A stretch of 64,000 nt of DNA, from NCBI GenBank assembly GCA_964451365.1, contig CAYVIB010000015.1:33744-97743 (forward strand), in the 5' to 3' direction. The translations under genes were made by a program, and so were the position numbers. Source of the DNA: CAYVIB01 sp964451365. Its GTDB lineage: Bacteria; Pseudomonadota; Gammaproteobacteria; Pseudomonadales; Cellvibrionaceae. Shown here piece by piece: positions 34,289 to 43,982 of this stretch; position 1 is the stretch's first letter, and the number at the start of each line of letters is the position of its first letter. The notes below the pieces were generated by a model. The model saw only the letters and a list, made by a program, of their open reading frames with translations, did not search any database and was not told the origin of the DNA.

Positions 34289-34802
34289 AACCTTTATGGA
34301 GAAAAGGCTGTGGTTGTGGTATGGCGTGGCAGTGTTGGTTATTCTGCTGGATCAATTGACGAAAAATGTCGCGGCGTCCGAATTGATCTACAACCGCCCG
34401 GTGGAAATCACTAGCTTTTTTAATTTTACCCTGCGCTACAACACCGGGGCGGCGTTTAGCATGTTCGCCGATGGTGGCGGCTGGCAGCGCTGGTTTCTCG
34501 GCGTTTTGGCGGCTGCTGTCAGTATTGGTATCACCATCTGGATTGCACGGCTGGAAAAGAAATACTGGCTGGAAGCACTTGGTCTGGCATTGGTATTGGG
34601 CGGGGCTCTGGGAAATCTGTACGACCGCATTTTGCTGGGACACGTTATCGACTTTCTGCACTTCCATTATATGGATCGCTATCATTTTCCGGCTTTTAAC
34701 CTTGCCGACTCCGCAATTACCTGCGGTGCGGGTTTGCTTATTTTTGACGCACTTTTTTTAAAACGGGAATCAAAAAAGAACCGAGAGGAAAAACGAGCGT
34801 AA
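34275..34802 (+). CDS. lspA: Lipoprotein signal peptidase (signal peptidase II)
   Basis: Inner-membrane aspartyl protease that cuts prolipoproteins such as BamD (49200) before the lipidated Cys. It has four predicted helices and the family blocks LDQLTKN, FNFTLRYNTGAAFS, DRILLGHVIDFLHF (first catalytic Asp region) and FNLADSAIT (second Asp). Length 175 residues with the GTG at 34275, which has GAGGGCGA upstream; the ATG at 34296 has none. It overlaps ileS by 14 bases. Confidence 0.96.
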   Translation: MHLLKTFMEKRLWLWYGVAVLVILLDQLTKNVAASELIYNRPVEITSFFNFTLRYNTGAAFSMFADGGGWQRWFLGVLAAAVSIGITIWIARLEKKYWLEALGLALVLGGALGNLYDRILLGHVIDFLHFHYMDRYHFPAFNLADSAITCGAGLLIFDALFLKRESKKNREEKRA

Positions 34803-34824
34803 AAATGGATGATGGACGAGCCAC

Positions 34825-35274
34825 ATGAATGATTTTGCGATCGGGCCGGGTCTTGAAGTAACTTTGCACTTTTCCCTGAAGCTTGAGGATGACTCGGTCA
34901 TCGATTCAAATTTTGATTCCGACCCGGCAACTTTTGTGGTGGGTGACGGGAAGATGTTGTCCGGTTTCGAAAAAGCCCTTTTTGGCTTGCGCGCGGGAGC
35001 AAGGGAATCTTTCCTGATTACTCCGGAGCAGGCGTTTGGGCAGCCGAACCCGAAGAATATTCAAGAGATTCGCCGGGACAGGTTTGACAGCAACCTGGAG
35101 CTGGCTGAAGGCCTGGTACTGACTTTTGAGGACGCCAGCGGCGGAGAAGTGCCGGGCGTTGTGACTGAATTCGATGAAACAACGGTAACGGTGGATTTTA
35201 ATCATCCGCTTGCGGGACGGGACATTATTTTCGATGTCGAAATCCTGGAAGTTAAACCGGCCACCATGCATTAG
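34825..35274 (+). CDS. fkpB: FKBP-type peptidyl-prolyl isomerase, SlpA type
   Basis: 149-residue two-domain FKBP (isomerase plus inserted chaperone flap). Family blocks are GLEVTLHFSLKLEDDSVIDS, GDGKMLSGFEKALFGL and VDFNHPLAGRDIIFDVEI. Acts as a folding helper in the cytoplasm. Between lspA and ispH as in Pseudomonas and E. coli. The stop is 14 bases before the ispH start. Confidence 0.95.
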   Translation: MNDFAIGPGLEVTLHFSLKLEDDSVIDSNFDSDPATFVVGDGKMLSGFEKALFGLRAGARESFLITPEQAFGQPNPKNIQEIRRDRFDSNLELAEGLVLTFEDASGGEVPGVVTEFDETTVTVDFNHPLAGRDIIFDVEILEVKPATMH

Positions 35275-35288
35275 AGATTGAGGAGCCC

Positions 35289-36227
35289 GTGGAAATAAAA
35301 CTTGCCAACCCCCGTGGATTTTGCGCCGGCGTGGACCGGGCTATAGACATTGTTAACCGGGCGCTGGATGTTTTCGGCGCGCCTATCTATGTCCGTCACG
35401 AGGTGGTGCATAACAAGTTCGTTGTCGAATCCCTGAAAAACCGGGGTGCGATCTTTGTCGACGAACTGGATGCCGTTCCCGATGGTGTGATTGTTATTTT
35501 CAGTGCCCACGGCGTAGCCCAGGCAGTGCGCAAGGAGGCCGACCGGCGCGGCCTGAAAGTCTTTGATGCCACCTGTCCCCTGGTCACCAAAGTCCATATG
35601 GAAGTTGCCAAGTACAGCCGGGAAGGGCGCGAATGTATCCTTATCGGTCACGAGGGCCACCCGGAGGTCGAAGGCACCATGGGCCAGTACAGCAGTAGCG
35701 CCGGCGGAGTGATTTACCTGGTGGAGGACGAAGAGGACGTGCGGAACCTTGAGGTCAAAGACCCCTCGCGGCTCTCCTACGTCACCCAGACCACACTGTC
35801 CATGGACGATACCGCCAAGGTGATCGACTGCCTGCGGGAAAAATTCCCCAAAATTACCGGCCCCCGGAAGGACGACATCTGCTATGCCACTCAGAATCGC
35901 CAGGATGCGGTCAGGCAATTGGCACTTGAGTGTGATCTGGTTCTCGTTGTGGGTTCCCCCAACAGCTCCAACTCTAACCGCCTGCGTGAACTCGCCGAAC
36001 GTTGCGGCGCAGCATCCTACCTGATCGATGGCCCCGGCGATATCGATGCCGACTGGTTTTCCGGCCGCAAGCGCGTCGGCATCACAGCCGGTGCCTCGGC
36101 GCCTGAAGTTCTGGTAAAGGACGTGATTCAGAGGCTTATCGAATTGGGAGCGCAACCTCCGCTGGAGATGCGGGGAAGGGAAGAGAATATTAGCTTTAGT
36201 TTGCCCCGCGAGCTGCGCACTTCATAG
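35289..36227 (+). CDS. ispH: 4-hydroxy-3-methylbut-2-enyl diphosphate reductase
   Basis: Last enzyme of the MEP isoprenoid pathway. A [4Fe-4S] protein that reduces HMBPP to IPP and DMAPP. The three cluster cysteines lie in PRGFCAGVDRAI, FDATCPLVTKVH and DDICYATQNRQ. The substrate-binding PNSSNSNRL is intact. 312 residues. GTG start with AGGAG 4 bases upstream. Also called lytB. Confidence 0.97.
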   Translation: MEIKLANPRGFCAGVDRAIDIVNRALDVFGAPIYVRHEVVHNKFVVESLKNRGAIFVDELDAVPDGVIVIFSAHGVAQAVRKEADRRGLKVFDATCPLVTKVHMEVAKYSREGRECILIGHEGHPEVEGTMGQYSSSAGGVIYLVEDEEDVRNLEVKDPSRLSYVTQTTLSMDDTAKVIDCLREKFPKITGPRKDDICYATQNRQDAVRQLALECDLVLVVGSPNSSNSNRLRELAERCGAASYLIDGPGDIDADWFSGRKRVGITAGASAPEVLVKDVIQRLIELGAQPPLEMRGREENISFSLPRELRTS

Positions 36228-36263
36228 TGGCGCTGCTTCAGGGGCTCTCGCGGAGCCGCGAAA

Positions 36264-36785
36264 TCATAAGGCGGCGCATTCCGACTGCTCAATTTTCTCC
36301 AGGCGGGTCCTCCCTCCCACGGAAAGCACAAGGGCGTAACCACGTCCCTCCTGCTCCGGGCAGATTTTGATGGTCCCGACCTGAAATGCTCCCTGCTCAC
36401 CATTGCCAACTTTACGTCCCTCTCCCGTTCCGACAAAGGAAATATATTCTTTTACATGGGTGTTTGCTTTGATGTTCACTCCTTGGAAAGTCGAGCCTTG
36501 AGATAAAACCCTTTCGTCACCGTTGACCTGGCCATCGTGGTTTAAATCCTCAAATAATTGCCAACCTTGTTGCCAGTCCCCGTTTGCACGCAAGACTGCC
36601 CGACTATTGTGGTGAACAGCGAGGGAGCGGGCGGCTTTAATCGCATCAAGTAGTTCATAAGTTGCGGCTTTGGTACGGGTTTTTTCCAAAATGGCGGAAA
36701 ACCCCGGAATACCGATGCCTAGGATAAGAAAGGCAATAACTAAAGTGATAAGCAGTTCAAATAATGTAAGGCCGTGTTGGCGCAT
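36264..36785 (-). CDS. Type IV pilin-like protein, GspH/FimT family
   Basis: 173-residue pseudopilin. The short leader ends MRQHG, cleaved before LTLFELLITLVIAFLILGIGIPGF, which has the +5 Glu of class III signal peptides; PilD would process it. The GspH/FimT domain follows, with SQGSTFQGVNIKA and EQEGRGYALVLSVGGR near the end. It is probably a minor pilin for priming pili. A very strong AAGGAGGG lies 8 bases ahead of the ATG. It is divergent from the fimU-like gene at 37008, with 222 bases between them. In Pseudomonas a fimT gene sits at this position. Confidence 0.85.
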   Translation of the reverse strand: MRQHGLTLFELLITLVIAFLILGIGIPGFSAILEKTRTKAATYELLDAIKAARSLAVHHNSRAVLRANGDWQQGWQLFEDLNHDGQVNGDERVLSQGSTFQGVNIKANTHVKEYISFVGTGEGRKVGNGEQGAFQVGTIKICPEQEGRGYALVLSVGGRTRLEKIEQSECAAL

Positions 36786-37007
36786 GATACGTCCCTCCTT
36801 GGAGTAATGAAGTGATTAACTAAGGTCATTCGTCTGAACAAGTTCCGTTCATACATCCATGATGACCAGATGTCGAACCATTCGGGAAGTTCCCAAAGGG
36901 CTGTGATATCGTCAGAAAATATAACTGGTTAGAAAATTAATGTCTAGAGTTGATGCCATCGATTTGGTTTTACCACCAAAAATAACCAACCTTCCAAAGG
37001 CGATGTG

Positions 37008-37541
37008 ATGTTTATACACAAAGGTTTTACGCTTGTTGAGTTGATGATTACCATCGTAGTCATGGCGATTGTGCTGACGTTAGCGGTGCCCAGCTTTACT
37101 ACCATGATTGTCAATAATCGTTCGATAGCTTTGGGGGAGGACCTGGCTTCCGCCCTTAACTTTGCCCGCTCCGAGGCCGTAAAGCGGGGAAGAATGGTTT
37201 CAATATGCGCTAGCAACGATGGCGCGAATTGTGCCGGAGACTGGACTGACGGCTATATTGCATTTGTCGATTCGGCCGCGAGTGAGACAACGACTCCTCC
37301 CGTGGTGGGAACCGTATTGCGTGTCTGGGATCGTCCCGCACAAGGCGCGGCCATAAGCGCGCAGCGAGACGGAAGTGATATTGATTTTATCCGCTTTACG
37401 GGTATGGGCACACTCGCGCGCATTGATGATCACAGTGTTCAGCTTGACGCCGAAGTCGATAAATGTACGGGCGATGCAGGCCGCAGAATAACAATTGGCC
37501 TTTCCGGCATGGTGGGAATAGCCAAAAATGACTGCCCCTAG
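37008..37541 (+). CDS. fimU: Minor pilin FimU-like, GspH/FimT family
   Basis: 177-residue pre-pilin with leader MFIHKG cleaved before FTLVELMITIVVMAIVLTLAVPSF (+5 Glu present). A GspH domain and the C-terminal RRITIGLSGMVGIAKNDCP follow. In Pseudomonas, FimU with PilV, PilW, PilX and PilE primes pilus assembly together with PilY1. The ATG at 37008 has AAAGG 7 bases upstream; a GTG at 37005 is also in frame. First gene of a minor-pilin operon, gaps 3-30 bases. Confidence 0.85.
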   Translation: MFIHKGFTLVELMITIVVMAIVLTLAVPSFTTMIVNNRSIALGEDLASALNFARSEAVKRGRMVSICASNDGANCAGDWTDGYIAFVDSAASETTTPPVVGTVLRVWDRPAQGAAISAQRDGSDIDFIRFTGMGTLARIDDHSVQLDAEVDKCTGDAGRRITIGLSGMVGIAKNDCP

Positions 37542-37570
37542 TAAAAAAATTCAGGTTAACGAGGTTATTC

Positions 37571-38011
37571 ATGATTAATTCCATGATCGGCAAACAGCGC
37601 GGCGTTGGTCTGATTGAAATTTTGGTAACGGTACTTCTCCTGTCAACGTCATTACTCGCCCTGGCGGCACTGCAAACACGTTCCCTGCAGTTTAACCAGG
37701 GAGCTTACTTTAGATCGCAAGCAAACATTCTCGCGTATGACATTTTGGATCGCATACGCCTTAACAGGGACAACATAACCAGCTACGACATTACCGAAAC
37801 CGGCACGCCGCCAGCGGCAGGCTCATCCGTTGCCGCGACGGATTTAAATGAGTGGCGAACGAGTGTGGAATCCAACCTGCCTGGCGGCAAAAGCGCAATT
37901 GCGTGCAATGCAAATTCTATATGCACTGTAACGATCAGTTGGGATGAGCTCAATAATTCGGGTGAGGAGTCGGAAGATGTTTCCAGTTTTAGCTATTCGG
38001 CAAAAATTTAA
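37571..38011 (+). CDS. pilV: Minor pilin PilV
   Basis: 146-residue type IV pilus minor pilin. The leader ends KQRG before VGLIEILVTVLLLSTSLLALAALQ, with +5 Glu and the Leu-rich helix typical of PilV. It carries the QFNQGAYFRSQANILAYDILDRIR segment seen in the PilV family. Two in-frame ATGs (37571, 37583) are possible; the first has GAGG upstream. 29 bases after fimU and 12 before pilW. Confidence 0.88.
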   Translation: MINSMIGKQRGVGLIEILVTVLLLSTSLLALAALQTRSLQFNQGAYFRSQANILAYDILDRIRLNRDNITSYDITETGTPPAAGSSVAATDLNEWRTSVESNLPGGKSAIACNANSICTVTISWDELNNSGEESEDVSSFSYSAKI

Positions 38012-38023
38012 GGAGCTCAGGTA

Positions 38024-39034
38024 ATGCACAAGCAGGCAGGCTTATCCCTTATTGAACTAATGATCTCCATCACATTGGGTTTGATATTAATGACCGGCGT
38101 TGTACAGGTTTTCTTGTCGAGTAAAACGACTTTCACTACACAGCAAGCGATGTCGCGTGTGCAGGAGACAGGGAGATTGGCGATAGAGTTTATTTCGCGC
38201 GATATTCGCATGGCCGCATATTATGGTTGCGTGCGGCCAGAGAGCGTGATTAACGGCGATCTGTCCAAGGGAGGGCTGCATGAGAACTTCGGCGAGGGTA
38301 TACGGGGTTACGATGAGGCGGATGATTTGCCAAATGGTAAGGAAAATGATTTAGGTGGTATGACTTTGCTGCCAGACACCCATACGGCCAACATCGTTGC
38401 GGTGCGATCAGCCAATCAGGTGGGCATGCCGATCACAAAGGCTAACGACTCCAGTAGTTTGTACGCTTATACACATGAAACGACAAAGGTTGGAAATTGT
38501 GTCGGCGACATATGCGTTTCCTCAGTTTTAGTTGCAGCAGATTGTACAAAAGCACGTGTTTTTGAGGTCAGTAATGTTGACGTGGACAGCAATGAACTAA
38601 CGGTATCTCATGCCGATACATGGGGTGGCGGAATATTCCCCCTGGAAAATTTTACAACTGGTGAGATTATGCCAATGAACACCATTGTTTATTTTTTGGC
38701 TGAAGGAACAAGCGGTCAACCAGTTTTGTGGCAAAGAACAAACGTGGGCGATCCGGTTGAGTTACTGGAAGGTGTGGAGCATATGCGAATCACATATGCA
38801 ACTAGCGACAATACAGCTTATCGACTCGCATCGGAATTGGCGGCTGGTGATTGGGGGAATGTTAATTCCGTCCGCGTAGAGTTAGTGGCTCGCAGTCTGG
38901 AAAACAATGTATTGGAAGAGCCACAGCCATATACGTTCGCCGGAGTTCCGATAACACCACCGGCAGGTGATCGATTTTTGCGCCAGGTTTTCAGTACGAC
39001 CATTGGTATTCGTAGTCGTGCCGTTTTGAATTAA
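38024..39034 (+). CDS. pilW: Minor pilin PilW
   Basis: 336-residue minor pilin, large as usual for PilW. The leader MHKQAG is cleaved before LSLIELMISITLGLILMTGVVQVFL, followed by SRVQETGRLAIEFISRDIRMAAYYGC, the PilW family block. A good AAGGAG precedes the ATG. The C-terminal domain (FLRQVFSTTIGIRSRAV) is the conserved end. Part of the priming complex with FimU, PilV and PilX. Confidence 0.9.
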   Translation: MHKQAGLSLIELMISITLGLILMTGVVQVFLSSKTTFTTQQAMSRVQETGRLAIEFISRDIRMAAYYGCVRPESVINGDLSKGGLHENFGEGIRGYDEADDLPNGKENDLGGMTLLPDTHTANIVAVRSANQVGMPITKANDSSSLYAYTHETTKVGNCVGDICVSSVLVAADCTKARVFEVSNVDVDSNELTVSHADTWGGGIFPLENFTTGEIMPMNTIVYFLAEGTSGQPVLWQRTNVGDPVELLEGVEHMRITYATSDNTAYRLASELAAGDWGNVNSVRVELVARSLENNVLEEPQPYTFAGVPITPPAGDRFLRQVFSTTIGIRSRAVLN

Positions 39035-39046
39035 AAGGTGAATTCC

Positions 39047-39619
39047 ATGCATTCGAGAAACGTGAAATTTCAAAATCCGGGTAACCAGCGGCAACAGGGC
39101 GCGGTATTGGTTATCGGATTGATAATGGTGTTGCTGATTACCATCGTCGGCCTTTCCGCTGTTCGCAGTAGCGGGTTGCAAGAAAGCATGGCCGGCAATA
39201 TGCGCGATCGAAATATCGCGTTTCAGGCAGCTGAATCCGCGTTGCGGGAGGCGGAGGAGATACTCGACCCCACCAATGTAAGTTTGCCTGCCTTTGATGG
39301 AACAGTGGATGGTCTTCGATTGGATTTAAATGCCACGCCAGAGAATTCGGTACGCTATTTTACGTCGGCCGATTGGGGTGCGGTGGCGAAAGCAATTGAC
39401 GATCCCTTGCCCGGCGTTGTAAGCCAGCCAGTTTATCTGATCGAAGAGCTGATAGTGGATATTGGGTCGGGTGCGGCTGCCGAAGGTAGCGCAATTGATA
39501 TCGGGGGGATGCAGACCACGGGTGATGCGACACCTTATCGCGTGAGCAGTCGTGGTCTTGGCGCTACCACCGATACCGAAGTTATTTTGCAATCAACTTA
39601 CAAACGTCGTTTTCAGTAA
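39047..39619 (+). CDS. pilX: Minor pilin PilX
   Basis: About 190 residues. The hydrophobic helix AVLVIGLIMVLLITIVGLSAV follows QQG and lacks the +5 Glu found in most pilins; this is common in PilX. Then come SGLQESMAGNMRDRNIAFQAAESALREAE, the PilX family block. I chose the ATG at 39047 with AAAAGG 9 bases upstream; a GTG at 39038 is also in frame. Bridges the minor pilin complex to PilY1. Confidence 0.87.
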   Translation: MHSRNVKFQNPGNQRQQGAVLVIGLIMVLLITIVGLSAVRSSGLQESMAGNMRDRNIAFQAAESALREAEEILDPTNVSLPAFDGTVDGLRLDLNATPENSVRYFTSADWGAVAKAIDDPLPGVVSQPVYLIEELIVDIGSGAAAEGSAIDIGGMQTTGDATPYRVSSRGLGATTDTEVILQSTYKRRFQ

Positions 39620-39632
39620 GGGAGAATTGGTT

Positions 39633-42600
39633 ATGGTTATACAAAAATTTGTATGGGCCGCAAAAAATGTGGTTGGCCGGTTTATCCCTAAGCGACTTGT
39701 TTTGAGCGTGTTTACAGGGTTAGTTACAGCGATTGTCACCCACACCGTGCACGCAGTGCCGGCGCAATACCCTTTGTTTCTGGCCAATCCGGTCACACCT
39801 ATAATGATGCTTAATATGTCGAATGACCATCAGCTCTACTTTAAGCTCTATGATGATTATTCGAATATAACGGACGAGGAAGGCGGCGAGCCAGATGAGG
39901 AGGGTGAAGCTGATACAACGTATGTGCACAAATATAGCTACTACGGATATTTTGATAGCGATAAATGTTATACCTATAACACTACAACCGATCGCTTTGA
40001 GCCAAGTGAGTGGGCAGGCGATGATGGGTATTGTTCAGGAAAATGGAGCGGTAACTTTCTGAATTGGGCCACTATGACACGGATGGATGCAGTGCGAAAA
40101 ATTTTATATGGGGGTCTTCGATCTACAGATACTGAAGGGGTTACTGTACTTGAGCGGGCTTTTTTGCCGCACGATGCTCACTCTTTCGCAAAATTCTACG
40201 ATGGTGACGATATAGCGAAACTTACTCCGTTTACCGCCGCTCAGGCGCCAGCCTTGCAAGGAAATACTGAAGCGACCGGAATAACTATTTGTAATACCAC
40301 CAATGGAGGTAGCTCTCAATCCCAGGATGTCACCTCCGCCCCCTTGTTGCGTATCGCCAAAGGAAACTATACGTTGTGGGCCAGTAATGAACGTTGGCAG
40401 TGTCGCTGGGATAGTGAAATATCATGGGGAGATAAAAATGCAGACAGGGGGGAAAATGGTAATGACAGCAATTTATCTAATATTTACGCATATAGTAAAA
40501 GCCCTCCGAATGAACACAAATTGGGTTCAGGTTCTGCTGCTGGCGAGTTTAATGCCCGCATTCAAGTTTGTGTTGATGGTATGTTGGAATCCAATTGTAC
40601 TGCTTACCCTAACGAAAACTATAAGCCAACTGGCTTATTACAGAAATATGGTGAGGCCTCTAATGGTAGCGCCGCAAAAATTAATTTTGGTTTAATGACA
40701 GGGTCTTATGGGAAAAATAAGTCCGGAGGCGTGTTACGCAAAGTCATCGGGACTATGAATAATGAGATTAACGTTACCACAAATGGAACTTTTATAGACG
40801 ACGATGACGTTCCAGGTGTAATAAGTACTTTGAATAAGCTTCGAATATATGGATATAGGTATGGAAATGGTAACGGCGTTTACCATCGAAATTCTAATTC
40901 TTATGACAGCTTGGGAAGTGATGGATGCTTATGGAGCAACACCACTTTCAGCAACAACCATTGTACAAACTGGGGTAATCCACAGGCTGAAATTTATTTG
41001 GAGTCGTTACGATATTTGGCTGGTAAAACAGTCAATCCGAGCTTTAATGTGGATGATTCCAATCGAATTTCGGATCTTTTGACAGCAGATTGGGGGAGTG
41101 CTCCTGTCAGTTCGGATAACTGGTGCGCACCTTTAAATGTTGTGCAGTTTAATGCGTCTACTACTTCCTATGATGGCGATGATCTGTCGTCGTTTTCGGA
41201 TATTGCGGGTGTGGGTACGCTTAGTAGTTGGACCGATAATATCGGAGATCATGAAGAGTTAAGTGGTGATTTTTTTGTCGGGTCGACTGGCGCTGGTAGC
41301 GATGAGCTTTGTACCGCAAAGTCGGTTACCAGTCTTGCTGCTGTTCGGGGAACATGTCCAGATGCACCTCGGCTGGAAGGCAGCTATCATCTGGCTGGAC
41401 TTGCCTATTATGCGCGCCAAAATGACATTATGTCCGCAGTGCAAGGTAAGCAGACCGTTAGGACATATGGCGTAGCTCTGGCACCGGCGTTACCAAAAGC
41501 GACTATACCTGTTCCAAATAATCCATCTCAGCAGATCACCATCATTCCAGCTTGTCGAAACACGTCTCCGACTCCGGATGGTAACTGTGCAATAGTTGAT
41601 TTTAAAATAGTTTCGCAAACATTTTCATCGACGGTCAATAGCGGGATTCTATATGTTAACTGGGAGGATAGTGAACAGGGCGGTGATTACGATCAGGATA
41701 TGTGGGGTACCATTGAGTATGAGGTAACCTCATCTGGCGAGGTCACTATTACAACGGATGTTGTTTTTGAAAGTACGCCATTTGTATTGGGGTTCGGATA
41801 TATAATTGATGGGACGACTGAAGAAGGTTTTTATGTCCATTCTGGTGTAAGCGGTTTCGATGACGGTGATTGCGATAGCTGTAATGTAGGTGATGGTCCG
41901 ACATCCAAGGAATTTGAAGTGGGTACATCTTCCGCGTCATTTTTAGAGCCGCCTCTATATTATGCATCTAAATGGGGTGGCTATTCTGACGAATTCGTTA
42001 GAGAAGAGTTGGGTGAACCTGATCAGTATACCGATGCGGAATTGACTGCATTAATTAAAGGAAGGGATATTTCCGACACATATTATTTCGTAACGGATCC
42101 CCGAAAGCTGGAAGAATCTTTGGATACCGCATTCAGAAGTGTAGCCGCAGCCAATGGCTCTGCATCTTCCGTCGCAACTAACTCAACCCGTCTTTCGGAA
42201 GGCGCTTTTGTTTATCAGGCGCAGTTTAACAGTGAGAACTGGAGCGGAACGCTGAACAGTTATGAATTCAATAGCAATGGTGAACTGGGATCGCTAGCGA
42301 GCCATTCTACTGATGGTGCCAGTATGCATTCGCAAGTTTCCGGTCGTACAAATGTGTACACGTCGATTGGCGGATCTACGACATTATTTAATTGGGGAAA
42401 TCTATTTGAAGAACCGGAAGAGGAATTGTTCTACCTGGACGGCGATACAGCTGCAGATGCGCAAAAACGAGTGGAATGGATATTAGGCTCCAAAGCTGCC
42501 GAAGACGATGCTACTGGATTAAGGGAAAGAGGCGACCTACCAGACGAAAGAAACATTTTGGGCGATATTGTTAATTCCAGCCCTGCCTACTCAGGAGCGT

Positions 42601-43967
42601 GGGATTTCCGTTATCATTTGCTACCTACCGCTCAAGGAGGAGGGGATGCCTACAGAACCTACGTGAAAGATGTAAAAAAATCGCGTACCCCTTTACTTTT
42701 TGTGGGAGCTAACGACGGCATGGTGCACGCGTTTAACGCTGAAACCCTGGACGATCAATACTCGTACATTCCCAATATGGTATTTTCGAAATTGGCTGCG
42801 CTGACCGTACCTGATTATGGAAAAGGTTCAAATGCGCACCAGTTTTTAGTTGACGGACCAATAACGGTAGGAGATGTATATATAGGCAGCAGCTGGAAAA
42901 CTATAATTGTCGGTACATTAGGTGCGGGCGGGCGCGGAGTATACGCCTTGGATGTAACTAATCCCTCTCAGCCTTCAATGCTGTTCGAATTGGATGAAAA
43001 CGATTACCCACAGCTTGGTTATGTGATGGGTAAACCATTAATTGTTCCTCTAACAAATGGCAGGTGGGCCGCTGTTTTTGGGAACGGCGATTCGAGTGGA
43101 ACGACATCACAGCTTTTTGTAGTTGATATAGAAAGTCCCTATTCTGCGAATACACGCATTTATGACACTGTCTCTGGAACAGGATTATCCGCGCCTGCTA
43201 TATTGCCAAACGCTATCGGTCAGGCAACCGTTGCCTATGCTGGAGATTTAAATGGCAACCTATGGAAATTTGACCTCACAGGTTCATCATTCAGCTTGGT
43301 TTTTAAAGCAGAAGATAGTGGTGAAAACCCACAGCCCATTACCGCCGCACCGACTTTGGGGATAAACGCTTCAAAGGATGACGGCGTCATCATGGTTTAT
43401 TTTGGGACGGGTAAATACTATGATGTTGGCGACAATATAGTTTCCGATACCCCTGTCCATAGCTTCTATGCGGTTGCCGATATTGGAGAAGAAGTAACTC
43501 GGGGTACGATGTATCCCAAGACTTTGACTACTAATACATTGTCTCCGTTTTCGACATCCACGCGAATTGTAAATCAGGATGAAGCTGGGGAGGGCCCGGA
43601 TTGGAGTGTGCATAATGGGTGGTATTTGGATTTCACCGATACCGACGCAGAGCGAGTGACAACAAAAGCAATTTTGTTGGCCGACAAACTAATCTTCCCT
43701 ACGTTGATTCCTTCTAGCGCGTCCTGTGAATATGGTGGTCGAAGCTGGCTAATGGAGGTGGTGGCAGTTGGCGATAAATTTGTAGGGCAAAAAGTCCTTG
43801 AAAATATCATACCGAATGATTTTCTTGTTCTGGGGGATATTGGATTCGGGGTGACACCAGGCGGCGGCGCAATTGTTGGTAGCGGTACAGATGCTACACT
43901 ATTTAATGAAGATGCCAATCCACCCCTTTCGGCGGCGGGTCGTCAGTCCTGGCGTCAACTGCGGTAA
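39633..43967 (+). CDS. pilY1: PilY1-type pilus tip adhesin and assembly protein
   Basis: 1444-residue exported protein that caps or primes type IV pili and is a candidate adhesin and mechanosensor. A signal peptide of about 41 residues is followed by PAQYPLFLANPVTPIMMLNMSNDHQLYFK, the non-vWA N-terminal type. The C-terminal half (from NILGDIVNSSPAYSG) is the PilY1 beta-propeller, with GAGGRGVYALDVTNP and YAGDLNGNLWKFDL. An RGD tripeptide sits at 966-968. The early segment ITDEEGGEPDEEGEADTT is unusually acidic where many homologues have an Asp-rich calcium-type loop. The gene is visibly richer in A and T than the genes around it. No PilY2 gene follows. Confidence 0.93.
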   Translation: MVIQKFVWAAKNVVGRFIPKRLVLSVFTGLVTAIVTHTVHAVPAQYPLFLANPVTPIMMLNMSNDHQLYFKLYDDYSNITDEEGGEPDEEGEADTTYVHKYSYYGYFDSDKCYTYNTTTDRFEPSEWAGDDGYCSGKWSGNFLNWATMTRMDAVRKILYGGLRSTDTEGVTVLERAFLPHDAHSFAKFYDGDDIAKLTPFTAAQAPALQGNTEATGITICNTTNGGSSQSQDVTSAPLLRIAKGNYTLWASNERWQCRWDSEISWGDKNADRGENGNDSNLSNIYAYSKSPPNEHKLGSGSAAGEFNARIQVCVDGMLESNCTAYPNENYKPTGLLQKYGEASNGSAAKINFGLMTGSYGKNKSGGVLRKVIGTMNNEINVTTNGTFIDDDDVPGVISTLNKLRIYGYRYGNGNGVYHRNSNSYDSLGSDGCLWSNTTFSNNHCTNWGNPQAEIYLESLRYLAGKTVNPSFNVDDSNRISDLLTADWGSAPVSSDNWCAPLNVVQFNASTTSYDGDDLSSFSDIAGVGTLSSWTDNIGDHEELSGDFFVGSTGAGSDELCTAKSVTSLAAVRGTCPDAPRLEGSYHLAGLAYYARQNDIMSAVQGKQTVRTYGVALAPALPKATIPVPNNPSQQITIIPACRNTSPTPDGNCAIVDFKIVSQTFSSTVNSGILYVNWEDSEQGGDYDQDMWGTIEYEVTSSGEVTITTDVVFESTPFVLGFGYIIDGTTEEGFYVHSGVSGFDDGDCDSCNVGDGPTSKEFEVGTSSASFLEPPLYYASKWGGYSDEFVREELGEPDQYTDAELTALIKGRDISDTYYFVTDPRKLEESLDTAFRSVAAANGSASSVATNSTRLSEGAFVYQAQFNSENWSGTLNSYEFNSNGELGSLASHSTDGASMHSQVSGRTNVYTSIGGSTTLFNWGNLFEEPEEELFYLDGDTAADAQKRVEWILGSKAAEDDATGLRERGDLPDERNILGDIVNSSPAYSGAWDFRYHLLPTAQGGGDAYRTYVKDVKKSRTPLLFVGANDGMVHAFNAETLDDQYSYIPNMVFSKLAALTVPDYGKGSNAHQFLVDGPITVGDVYIGSSWKTIIVGTLGAGGRGVYALDVTNPSQPSMLFELDENDYPQLGYVMGKPLIVPLTNGRWAAVFGNGDSSGTTSQLFVVDIESPYSANTRIYDTVSGTGLSAPAILPNAIGQATVAYAGDLNGNLWKFDLTGSSFSLVFKAEDSGENPQPITAAPTLGINASKDDGVIMVYFGTGKYYDVGDNIVSDTPVHSFYAVADIGEEVTRGTMYPKTLTTNTLSPFSTSTRIVNQDEAGEGPDWSVHNGWYLDFTDTDAERVTTKAILLADKLIFPTLIPSSASCEYGGRSWLMEVVAVGDKFVGQKVLENIIPNDFLVLGDIGFGVTPGGGAIVGSGTDATLFNEDANPPLSAAGRQSWRQLR

Positions 43968-43982
43968 ATTGGGATGCAAACT

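Noticed and set aside
35271..36155. Minus-strand frame of 294 codons opposite ispH
   Set aside because: Shadow of ispH; no motif and no sensible neighbour arrangement.
36786..37007. Search for a sigma54 (TGGCAC-N5-TTGC) or Vfr-type site controlling the minor pilins
   Set aside because: No convincing match in the intergenic region; TGTGATATCGTCAGA near 36902 is only a weak half-site.
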